DNA of 8,751 nucleotides from the NCBI GenBank assembly GCA_016780695.1, contig JADHLK010000056.1, positions 1-8,751 of the forward strand. The letters run 5' to 3'. Source of the stretch: Alphaproteobacteria bacterium. GTDB taxonomy: Bacteria > Pseudomonadota > Alphaproteobacteria > Puniceispirillales > Puniceispirillaceae. Position numbers and translations under genes: made by a program. The notes under the pieces are model-generated. The model was not told where the DNA came from and ran no database searches. It worked only from the letters and a program-made list of their open reading frames with translations. This document shows, piece by piece, positions 1-6,452 of this stretch (position 1 is the first letter of the stretch; each line of letters opens with the position of its first letter).

Positions 1-1060
1 CGGGATTCTGGCCTCTGCCTTTACGCTGATCGCTGTTTTTGTCGGTATTTTTGCAGGCGGGTTAATGGCTGCCGCCGGTCCCAGACGGGTGATGCTGACA
101 GCTATCATTCTGGCCGTTATCGGCTCGCTTGTCTCGCTGGCCGGCTCCAGCTTTGCCACGCTGTTGGCCGGCCGCACACTGGAGGGGCTCAGCCTGATTT
201 CCATAGCTGTTGCAGGTCCGACCTTGTTGATTCAGCATACCCACAGCGACAATCGCGGCTGGGTGATGGGTATCTGGGGCGGCTTTATGCCGCTGGGTAA
301 TTTTCTGGGGGTGATGGCCGGCCCGTTGCTGCTGGGCAATTTTGACTGGCAGGGGGTCTGGATTTCCAGCACATTATTTGCCGGTCTTGTCGGGCTTTTG
401 GCCTTTTGGATGATACCGCCGGACGCTACTCCGGCGCGGCTGCGCTTTGATTACCAATCTATTGGCGCGGCGCTGCGCCTGCCAGTGCTGGTGGGTATCG
501 GCATTTGCTTTGGCTGCCATTCGCTGATTTTTCAGGTGGTGCTGCAATTCACCCCGCTCTTTGTCCAGCAGCAGGGCGGCAGCCTGTTATTAGGTGCGCT
601 GCTTATCTCTGCCTTTTGCCTGATTAATTTCTTTGGCAATAGCGAGTCAGGGCGCATGATTCAGCGTGGATATAAGCCTATCAACCTGATTTTATTCACC
701 TTTTTAACTATTCCAGTTTATATTGTGATGATTTTCCTGCCCAATAGCCCGCCCTGGCTGATGATGCTGGGGCTTTTGGGTCTGGCGATTCACACCGGGC
801 TGACCCCGCCCAGCTTTTTCTATCTGGTTGGCCAGATCATCCGCCAGCCCAGCCAGACCCCGGTTTTTATGGCCTATATGATGCAGATTCAGGGGCTGGG
901 GATGCTGATCGGGCCAGCCACGCTAGGCTGGAGCGTGGACAGGCTGGGTGGCTGGGAAGGTGGTTTTTTTGTGCTGGGAATTCCCTGCCTGCTTGCTTCA
1001 GCCATCATTTACGGGCCGGTGCGCCTCTGGTTTATCCGGTTGCGGGCAAAAGCTTCCTGA
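1..1060 (+). CDS. MFS transporter, 5'-truncated by window edge
   Basis: This is the C-terminal 352 residues of a major facilitator superfamily permease; the frame is open from base 2 and the TGA stop is at 1058-1060. The visible part begins in or just before TM2 and contains the MFS loop 2-3 signature (GGLMAAAGPRR, visible residues 19-29). A GRTLEG segment (57-62) follows, like the conserved arginine region of TM4. The rest is a long series of hydrophobic segments compatible with the remaining TM helices, and the tail is basic (RLRAKAS). A typical member has about 400 residues, so roughly the first 40, including TM1, lie outside the window. An ATG at 65 is internal, because the transporter homology continues upstream of it. 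The substrate cannot be read from the sequence. Uptake of an aromatic acid is inferred only from the CoA ligase and beta-oxidation genes downstream. The next gene has its own promoter-like element, so operon membership is uncertain. Confidence 0.85.
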   Translation, partial: GILASAFTLIAVFVGIFAGGLMAAAGPRRVMLTAIILAVIGSLVSLAGSSFATLLAGRTLEGLSLISIAVAGPTLLIQHTHSDNRGWVMGIWGGFMPLGNFLGVMAGPLLLGNFDWQGVWISSTLFAGLVGLLAFWMIPPDATPARLRFDYQSIGAALRLPVLVGIGICFGCHSLIFQVVLQFTPLFVQQQGGSLLLGALLISAFCLINFFGNSESGRMIQRGYKPINLILFTFLTIPVYIVMIFLPNSPPWLMMLGLLGLAIHTGLTPPSFFYLVGQIIRQPSQTPVFMAYMMQIQGLGMLIGPATLGWSVDRLGGWEGGFFVLGIPCLLASAIIYGPVRLWFIRLRAKAS

Positions 1061-1119
1061 AACAGCCGGAATTGGGTTAAAAAACCATGCCCACAAAATA
1101 GAATTTTCAGGCCAGATGA

Positions 1120-1149
1120 TTGATATTGCCGAAATAGCTGCCCTAGAAT
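1120..1149 (+). promoter_or_regulatory. Candidate sigma-70 promoter for the acyl-CoA dehydrogenase gene
   Basis: A TTGATA box (1120-1125, five of six bases matching TTGACA) and a TAGAAT box (1144-1149, five of six matching TATAAT) are separated by 18 bases. They lie in the 129-base gap between the transporter and the dehydrogenase. Initiation about seven bases past the -10 box would leave a leader of roughly 33 bases, including a run of eight T (1168-1175). This is a pattern match only; no transcription data are available. Confidence 0.5.
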
Positions 1150-1189
1150 GGGACAAATCTGGAAGCCTTTTTTTTGAGAAAGCCCCCTG

Positions 1190-2812
1190 ATGTCTGCGAT
1201 GCTCGATGATATTTTATTTTGCATGACCCCGGTTGGCCGGGCCGAACAGTTAGACGGCTTTGACCGAGATGAGGCGGCGGCCTTGCTGGAACATTATTTT
1301 CAGTTCATCGAAGCTGAAATCGCCCCTTTGAACGGCCCCGGCGATGCGATGGGCGCGCGTCTTGAAAATGGCCGGGTGATTGTGCCGGATGGGTTTTGCC
1401 CGGCCTATCAGCAGTTTGCCGAACAGGGCTGGATGGCCCTTGGTCTGCCCGAAGCCTGGGGCGGCCAACCAATGCCAACCCCGCTGCTGGCGGGTTTCGC
1501 GGAAATTCTGTCCGGGGCCAACCACGCCTTTCAGATGATTGTCGGGCTGGTGCCCGGAGCAGCCCATATCCTGGATGTCTGGGGCGGGGATGAACAAAAA
1601 CAGGCCTGGCTGGAAAAGCTGGCCAGCGGGGAATGGCTGGCGACGATGAATCTGACCGAGCCGCAAGCTGGTTCAGACTTGGCCCGTATTCGCACACAAG
1701 CCAGCCCATCAGCGGAGCCGATAGAAGCCAGCCCGGCTCTCGATTGGGAGATCAGCGGACAGAAAATCTTTATCTCCGGCGGCGATCAAAATATGAGCAG
1801 CGGCATCTTGCACATGGTTCTGGCGCGCACCGGCACAGCTGAAGACGGGGTGCGCGGGCTGAGCCTGTTTGCCGTTCCCTCTCTCCTGCCTGATGGCAGC
1901 CGCAACAGCGTGTCAGCCACACGGCTGGAAGAAAAAATGGGTATTCACGCCTCCCCCACTTGCGAGATGCTGTTTGAGCGGGCAAAAGCCAGCCTCATCG
2001 GCCAGCCCGGAGAGGGGCTGAAGCTGATGTTTGTGTTAATGAACCATGCCAGGCTGGATGTCGGCTTGCAGGGGGTTGCCCATGCCGCGCGCAGCCATCT
2101 GCTGGCTGCTGCCTATGCGGCTGAGCGGGTGCAGGGTCGCCTGCCAGAGGGCGGCGATGCCTGTCTGGCTGACCATCCAGATATTCAGCGTATGCTGGGT
2201 GAGATGCAGATTCTGATGCTTGGCGCGCGGGCCTTATGCCAGACCGCTGCCAGCCTGATGGAGGCTGGCGGGGAAGATACGCAAACGCTGCTGCCGATGC
2301 TGACCTCGCTGGCCAAAGTATGCGGATCAGAAGCCGGTATTGAGGCTGCTGATCTGGGTGTTCAGATTTTGGGCGGCTATGGCTATTTGCGGGAATATCA
2401 GCTGGAACAGCATTACCGCGATGCTCGTATCACCTCTATCTATGAGGGGGCAAACGGCATCCATGCCCGCACGCTGGCCTTGCGGTTGAACCGGATGGAT
2501 AACGCGCCAGCAGATTTTGCCAGCTTTCTGGCCAGCCTGTCCGAAAACCCGCCATCCCAGCTGATCCAGCACTGGCAGCAGATGAGCGAGAAGCTGGCCA
2601 AAGCAGAGGAAACAAAGATCGCCGAGCTGGCCGATGGATTTACCAAAGCGACCAGCCAGATTATCATGCTTTGCCTGTGGCAGCGCATGGCCGAGCAGGC
2701 CGCAGCCCATCCAGAGCCGGACCGTATCCGCCAGCTGGCTGACCGGGTGGCCAGCACCCTGCCCTATCAGCTGCAAGCCAGCCTTGCTATTCTGGATGCC
2801 CAGCTGGCCTAG
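1190..2812 (+). CDS. Acyl-CoA dehydrogenase, long form with C-terminal extension (DmdC/FadE-like)
   Basis: This is a 540-residue FAD-dependent acyl-CoA dehydrogenase, expected to form an alpha,beta-double bond in an acyl-CoA and pass electrons to ETF. The visible order is an N-terminal helical domain (about 30-150), the substrate/FAD signature MNLTEPQAGSDL (153-164), and a beta domain with GQKIFISGG (190-198). Next comes the C-terminal helical domain with QILGGYGYLREYQLEQHYRD (392-411) and IYEGANGI (417-424), where E419 sits at the usual catalytic-base position. About 100 further residues match the C-terminal extension of long-form enzymes such as the methylmercaptopropionyl-CoA dehydrogenase DmdC. 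Family members are often near 590 residues, so the N-terminus is short. The start is ATG 1190: the frame has a stop at 1175-1177 and a weak GAGAAAG site lies seven bases upstream. The neighbouring ligase suggests an arylpropanoyl-CoA substrate, but a fatty acyl-CoA is possible. The stop codon overlaps the convergent ligase gene. Confidence 0.9.
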   Translation: MSAMLDDILFCMTPVGRAEQLDGFDRDEAAALLEHYFQFIEAEIAPLNGPGDAMGARLENGRVIVPDGFCPAYQQFAEQGWMALGLPEAWGGQPMPTPLLAGFAEILSGANHAFQMIVGLVPGAAHILDVWGGDEQKQAWLEKLASGEWLATMNLTEPQAGSDLARIRTQASPSAEPIEASPALDWEISGQKIFISGGDQNMSSGILHMVLARTGTAEDGVRGLSLFAVPSLLPDGSRNSVSATRLEEKMGIHASPTCEMLFERAKASLIGQPGEGLKLMFVLMNHARLDVGLQGVAHAARSHLLAAAYAAERVQGRLPEGGDACLADHPDIQRMLGEMQILMLGARALCQTAASLMEAGGEDTQTLLPMLTSLAKVCGSEAGIEAADLGVQILGGYGYLREYQLEQHYRDARITSIYEGANGIHARTLALRLNRMDNAPADFASFLASLSENPPSQLIQHWQQMSEKLAKAEETKIAELADGFTKATSQIIMLCLWQRMAEQAAAHPEPDRIRQLADRVASTLPYQLQASLAILDAQLA

Positions 2813-2819
2813 CTGGCCT
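2802..2819. repeat. Tandem 9-base repeat across a convergent gene junction
   Basis: AGCTGGCCT occurs twice, back to back (2802-2810 and 2811-2819). The unit boundary falls inside CTAG (2809-2812), which carries the stop codons of the acyl-CoA dehydrogenase (+) and the ligase (-). A four-base GGCC stem with a five-base loop can be drawn here, but no T-run follows on either strand, so I do not call a terminator. Confidence 0.6.
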
Positions 2820-4689
2820 GTTCAGAAGGCAGAATATCTGCCTCCCCCTGATAGAGTTTTTCTGCTTCCTCAGGCCGGTTGGCGATCACCGCGCGCTGAT
2901 TGACTGAGCCCTTATCGGTCAGCTCACCCTTATCCAGAGAGGGTGGGGTCCGCAGCAGATTGAGGGCGACCACCCGATTGGAGGAGCCTGAAGCGGCTTT
3001 TCCATGCCGGGCCAGCAGCTCTGCCAGCCTGTCCTGCAAACCCTGATGATCAGCTGCCTCAGCCAGGCTGGCCCCGGCCAGCTGCGGGAATTGGGCGGCT
3101 ACCTCCTGCAAGCTGAGCAGGCCGAGCGCCCCCAGATAAGGCTTGTTCTCGCCGACAATCACCACATCCTGCAACAAGCCGCCAAACTGGTTGACCAGCT
3201 GCGCCCGCAACGCGCCGACCGCAACCCAGGTGCCGGTTTGCAGCTTGAAATTCTCCGCCACCCGCCCGTCAAAATAAAACCCAACTGTCAGATCATCCGG
3301 GTCAACAGGCCGCAGCGCATCGCCCATCTTATAGAAGCCCTCTTCATCAAAACTGTCTTTGGTCGCCGCCTCCGCCAGCCAATAGCCGGGGGTAATGGAC
3401 GGGCCCTTCAGCCGCGCCTCCAGCTTGCCCTGATTGGGAACCAGCTTCAGTTCCAGCCCGCGCACCGGCACCCCAATATTACCTGAGGCCTCAGACCCGG
3501 TCGTACACATCAGCGCAAAAGGGGCTGTTTCCGTGCTGCCAAGACCAGAGGCCAGCAGCACATCATGGCCGGTTGTGCGGCGGGCAATTTCCTGTAACCT
3601 GTCCCAGACAGGCTGCGGCATGGCCGCCCCGGCATACATCATGATCTTCATATTACTGAGCATGGACTGGCACAGATCCGCGTCTTTTTCCATTGCCTCA
3701 ACCAGCATTTCCCAGCCAACCGGCACATTGAAATAATAATGCGGAGAAATATCCTTCAGATTGGCAATGGTCTCGCCGATTTTTGCGCCGCTTGGCTTGC
3801 CGTCATCAATATAAAAAGACCCGCCATTAAACAGCACCATATTGAAAACCTTATTGCCAGCCGCTGTGTGATGCCAAGGGCACCAATCCAGCACAATAGG
3901 CGGCTGCTGTTGCAAAAAAGTGAAACATTCGCGGATCATCTGCTGGTTAGAGACCATCATCTCTTGCGTGATAATCACCGCCTTGGGGCTGCCGGTTGAC
4001 CCGGAAGTGAACATGAATTTGCCAATCGATTCCGCACGCAGCCGGTCGATGGAGGCCGCTATTGCCGCGCGGGCTTCGGTCTCCAGCGGCGAGGCCAGCC
4101 AATCTGCCAGAGCCTCCGCCTCCAGCCCCTCTGCCTCCGGCTCTCTGGCCAGAATAAGCGGCGGCGATGCGCCAGCCTCAGCCACTGCCTCCAGAACCGC
4201 CTGAACCGCCGCGGCAAACGGGGCCAGCTGGTCACAATAGACAACCCCCGGTTTCAACAGCCCAGCCAGATCCCGCAGCTTGCCATGATCGTCTGACAAG
4301 AGCGAATAGCCCGGCGAGACAGCCGCACCCGGCACAGCGGCCACCTGGCTGGCCAGCATCACCAGCGCGTGATCAATCGAATTGCCGGAGAGGATCATCA
4401 CCGGCCTGTCTGGCCCCAGCTGCTGGCCATTTTTTTCCCAGCCCAGAAACTGATGCGCAATGCGACTTGCTTGCTTAAAAGCCTCGCCATAGCTCAACCG
4501 CACCCAGTCTGCCCCCGGGTGCGGGCGCTCTGCCAGCCAGACCCGGTCCGGGGCCGTCTCTGCCCAATGGCGCAGGCAGGCCGGCATATTGGGCAAATGG
4601 CTGGCCAGCGCAGATGTCTCGCGCATATAGATGGTGCCATCCGGGCGTGTCTCAATATCGAATTCTGGTTGCCAGAAATCATGTGTCAT
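2809..4689 (-). CDS. fcs: Feruloyl-CoA synthase-type acyl-CoA ligase
   Basis: This 626-residue ANL-superfamily adenylate-forming ligase is expected to activate ferulate or a related hydroxycinnamate with ATP and CoA (EC 6.2.1.34 type). Visible motifs are the phosphate loop FTSGSTGSPK (227-236), the family-typical DWCPWHHTAAGNKVFN (268-283) and NGGSFYIDDGKP (288-299), and A5 GLGSTETAP (382-390). Also present are A7 MGD (455-457), A8 GRVAENFKLQTGTWVAVG (475-492), and the C-terminal LDKGELTDKGSVNQRAV (585-601), where K593 is the likely adenylation lysine. The HHT, IDDGKP and FKLQTGTW segments and the length separate feruloyl-CoA synthases from ordinary acetyl- or fatty-acyl-CoA ligases. The start is ATG 4689: an in-frame stop lies 22-24 bases upstream and only a weak GGGA (9-base spacer) precedes it. 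It diverges from the amidohydrolase and converges on the acyl-CoA dehydrogenase with a four-base overlap. The exact aromatic substrate is inferred, not shown. Confidence 0.87.
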   Translation of the reverse strand: MTHDFWQPEFDIETRPDGTIYMRETSALASHLPNMPACLRHWAETAPDRVWLAERPHPGADWVRLSYGEAFKQASRIAHQFLGWEKNGQQLGPDRPVMILSGNSIDHALVMLASQVAAVPGAAVSPGYSLLSDDHGKLRDLAGLLKPGVVYCDQLAPFAAAVQAVLEAVAEAGASPPLILAREPEAEGLEAEALADWLASPLETEARAAIAASIDRLRAESIGKFMFTSGSTGSPKAVIITQEMMVSNQQMIRECFTFLQQQPPIVLDWCPWHHTAAGNKVFNMVLFNGGSFYIDDGKPSGAKIGETIANLKDISPHYYFNVPVGWEMLVEAMEKDADLCQSMLSNMKIMMYAGAAMPQPVWDRLQEIARRTTGHDVLLASGLGSTETAPFALMCTTGSEASGNIGVPVRGLELKLVPNQGKLEARLKGPSITPGYWLAEAATKDSFDEEGFYKMGDALRPVDPDDLTVGFYFDGRVAENFKLQTGTWVAVGALRAQLVNQFGGLLQDVVIVGENKPYLGALGLLSLQEVAAQFPQLAGASLAEAADHQGLQDRLAELLARHGKAASGSSNRVVALNLLRTPPSLDKGELTDKGSVNQRAVIANRPEEAEKLYQGEADILPSEQAS

Positions 4690-4795
4690 TATCGTTTTTC
4701 CCGCAGCAAATTAACATCGCACTATCCTTGACATTGCCTTCTCGGCCAGTCTTTCTATTGTTAAACCAGACAAGTTGGAAACTCAAAGGCTGAAA
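4690..4795. promoter_or_regulatory. Divergent intergenic regulatory region between ligase and amidohydrolase
   Basis: These 106 bases must hold the promoters of two divergent genes. On the plus strand an exact TTGACA (4728-4733) is followed by only a weak -10 candidate, TTCTAT (4753-4758, 19-base spacing). That placement would start transcription about 30 bases before the amidohydrolase ATG. A small inverted repeat, TTGT-N8-ACAA (4758-4773), lies just downstream of this -10, where a repressor could sit. I could not identify a confident minus-strand promoter for the ligase. No regulator gene is present in the window. Confidence 0.4.
4785..4789 (+). promoter_or_regulatory. Ribosome binding site that sets the amidohydrolase start
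   Basis: AAAGG lies six bases before ATG 4796. This favours that ATG over the in-frame TTG at 4775, which has no comparable site. The conserved beta-strand 1 motif DIHTH then falls at residues 11-15, a normal position for the family. Confidence 0.6.
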
Positions 4796-5668
4796 ATGAT
4801 CGATCTGAGCCAGATAAAAGCAATAGATATTCACACCCATGCAGAAGAACCTTGTGGCACGCACGGGGATGATGGCTATGATGATTTTCTGGCTGGCATG
4901 GCTAAATATTTCAAGGCAGATTACACGCATCCGCCAACCATAGAAGAAACAGCTGACTATTTCCGCTCCCGTCAGATTGCCTGTGTTATCTTTGGCGTTG
5001 ATTCTGAGCGTGAGACTGGCTTTCGCCGCTATTCCAATTTTGAAATAGCCGAAGCAGCCCATAAAAACAGTGATATTATGATCCCCTTTGCCTCTATCGA
5101 CCCGGCGAAGGGCAAAACCGGGGCCAGAGAAGCGCGCAGCCTGATCACTGATTACGGCGTGCAGGGCTTCAAATTCCATCCGACTGTTCAAGGTTTCTGG
5201 CCCGGCGACAAAATGGCATGGCCTCTTTATGAGGTGATTGCCGAACATAAATCCATTGCCCTGTTCCATACGGGCCAGACGGGTGTCGGGGCTGGCATGC
5301 CGGGCGGCATGGGGCTGAAGCTGAAATATTCAAATCCGATGGCTATTGATGAGGTGGCTGCTGACTATCCCGATATGCGGATCGTGCTGGCCCACCCATC
5401 CTTTCCCTGGCAAGAGGAAGCTCTGGCTGTGGCAACCCACAAGCCGAATGTCTGGATAGATTTATCTGGCTGGTCACCAAAATATTTTCCGCCGATTCTG
5501 GTGCAATATATGAACACGCTGCTCAAGCATAAGATGCTGTTCGGCTCAGACTGGCCGGCCATTTCGCCGGATCGCTGGCTGGCTGATTTTGACAAGCTGG
5601 AGATCCGCGACGGGGTGCGGGAGATGATCCTGAAGGATAATGCCGCCAAATTGCTGGGGCTGGCCTAG
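4796..5668 (+). CDS. Amidohydrolase-2 family metal hydrolase, probable aryl beta-ketoacyl-CoA hydrolase
   Basis: This is a 290-residue TIM-barrel hydrolase of the amidohydrolase 2 family. Metal and catalytic ligands are visible: H13 and H15 in DIHTH, H158 in FHTGQTG, H200 in LAHPSFPWQ, and D252 in LFGSDWP. Other conserved blocks are IPFASIDP (96-103), GFKFHPTVQGF (124-134) and WIDLSGWSPKYFPP (220-233). From memory these blocks resemble proteins annotated as 4-hydroxyphenyl-beta-ketoacyl-CoA hydrolase. The CouO-type enzymes of actinobacterial p-hydroxycinnamate catabolism are the example I recall; they cleave the beta-ketoacyl-CoA side chain hydrolytically to an aromatic acid and acetyl-CoA. 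The divergent feruloyl-CoA synthase supports that role. The GC content looks lower than in the flanking genes. The stop codon overlaps the convergent dehydrogenase gene by four bases. Alternatives are another amidohydrolase-2 hydrolase or decarboxylase acting on a ring-cleavage product. The fold is certain; the substrate is inferred. Confidence 0.82.
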   Translation: MIDLSQIKAIDIHTHAEEPCGTHGDDGYDDFLAGMAKYFKADYTHPPTIEETADYFRSRQIACVIFGVDSERETGFRRYSNFEIAEAAHKNSDIMIPFASIDPAKGKTGAREARSLITDYGVQGFKFHPTVQGFWPGDKMAWPLYEVIAEHKSIALFHTGQTGVGAGMPGGMGLKLKYSNPMAIDEVAADYPDMRIVLAHPSFPWQEEALAVATHKPNVWIDLSGWSPKYFPPILVQYMNTLLKHKMLFGSDWPAISPDRWLADFDKLEIRDGVREMILKDNAAKLLGLA

Positions 5669-6432
5669 CGCGGGGCCATCCTGATTGCCCCATCCAGCCG
5701 GATCACCTCACCATTCAGCATATCATTCACTATAATATGTTCTACCAGCTGGGCAAATTCTATCGGCTCGCCAAGGCGTGAGGGGTGCGGAACCTGCTGG
5801 CCGAGAGATTGCTGCACCTCTTCAGGCAGGCCATCCAGCAGCGGCGTGCGGAAAATTCCCGGGGCAATGGTCATCACCCGTATCCCCTTATCCGCCAGAT
5901 CGCGGGCCATCGGCAAGGTCATTGCGGCGATGCCGCCTTTTGAAGCTGCATAGGCCACCTGGCCAATCTGCCCGTCATAGGCTGCCACAGAGGCGGTATG
6001 AACAATTACCCCGCGCCCGCCAGCTTCTGTAACCGGCTCCAGCTCGGCCATCGCTGCCGCGCTGTTTGAGGCCACCAGAAAACTGCCGATAAGATTAATC
6101 GCAATCGTGCGGGCAAAGGCTTCTGGATCATGCGGCTGGCCGCGCGATACGGTTTTGGCCGCCCCGCCAACCCCGGCACAATTCACCAAAATTCGTTCCA
6201 CCCCGCAGGCTTGTCTGGCAGCCGCCAGAGCCGTGCTGACTGATGCGGCATCGCTGATATCAACTGGCTGAAAATCCGCGCCCAGCTCGGCTGCGGCGGC
6301 CCGGCCCTTTTCCGCATCACGATCGAGCAGGCAGATTTTTGCCCCGGCAGCTTGCAGCTGGCGCGCACTGGCGAGGCCCAGCCCAGAGGCACCGCCGGTC
6401 ACAAAAGCCGTGCAGTTTGCATCTATTTGCAT
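5665..6432 (-). CDS. HSD10-like short-chain dehydrogenase, probable 3-hydroxyacyl-CoA dehydrogenase
   Basis: This 255-residue classical short-chain dehydrogenase/reductase is expected to oxidise 3-hydroxyacyl-CoA to 3-ketoacyl-CoA with NAD+. Visible elements are the nucleotide-binding TGGASGLG (12-19), D37 at the end of beta 2 (LLDRD, favouring NAD over NADP), NCAG (84-87) and N113. The catalytic S148, Y161 and K165 lie within TASVAAYDGQIGQ and YAASKGG. The stretches GQIGQ, MTLPMARDLA, GIRVMTIAPG and the C-terminal LNGEVIRLDGAIRM closely match type II 3-hydroxyacyl-CoA dehydrogenase (HSD17B10) rather than FabG. The start is ATG 6432, with AAGGGA nine bases upstream. It is the last gene of the paaG-paaI-paaK operon, 20 bases after paaK. 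It could act on phenylacetate beta-oxidation intermediates in the role of PaaH, or on 3-hydroxy-arylpropanoyl-CoA feeding the convergent amidohydrolase. The family assignment is strong; the pathway substrate is open. Confidence 0.9.
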   Translation of the reverse strand: MQIDANCTAFVTGGASGLGLASARQLQAAGAKICLLDRDAEKGRAAAAELGADFQPVDISDAASVSTALAAARQACGVERILVNCAGVGGAAKTVSRGQPHDPEAFARTIAINLIGSFLVASNSAAAMAELEPVTEAGGRGVIVHTASVAAYDGQIGQVAYAASKGGIAAMTLPMARDLADKGIRVMTIAPGIFRTPLLDGLPEEVQQSLGQQVPHPSRLGEPIEFAQLVEHIIVNDMLNGEVIRLDGAIRMAPR

Positions 6433-6452
6433 TTGATTTATTCCCTTTTTGA

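Noticed and set aside
1076..1107. Small inverted repeats (GGTT-AAAA-AACC, AAAAT-AGA-ATTTT) after the transporter as a terminator
   Set aside because: The stems are four to five bases, AT-rich or very short, and no T-run follows, so they would not make an intrinsic terminator.
948..1190. 80-residue plus-strand open frame overlapping the transporter end and the leader
   Set aside because: It starts out of frame inside the transporter and crosses the candidate promoter, with no plausible product.
3004..3486. 160-residue plus-strand open frame opposite the ligase gene
   Set aside because: It is antisense to a well-supported ligase, with no recognisable domain. It is a typical shadow of GC-rich coding sequence.
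2809..4689. Ligase as a generic fatty-acyl or acetyl-CoA synthetase
   Set aside because: The WHHT, YIDDGKP and FKLQTGTW blocks, the C-terminal TDKGSVNQRAV and the length of about 620 residues are those of feruloyl-CoA synthases.
4775..4795. TTG at 4775 as the amidohydrolase start
   Set aside because: There is no good ribosome binding site before it, and ATG 4796 has AAAGG at six bases. The extra seven residues are not part of the recognisable fold.
4679..5269. 196-residue minus-strand open frame across the divergent region and the amidohydrolase
   Set aside because: It runs antisense to the conserved amidohydrolase and through the promoter region, with no recognisable motif.
5661..5678. TGGCC-N8-GGCCA hairpin at the second convergent junction as a terminator
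   Set aside because: The stem is only five bases, the loop is inside the coding ends, and there is no T-run on either strand.
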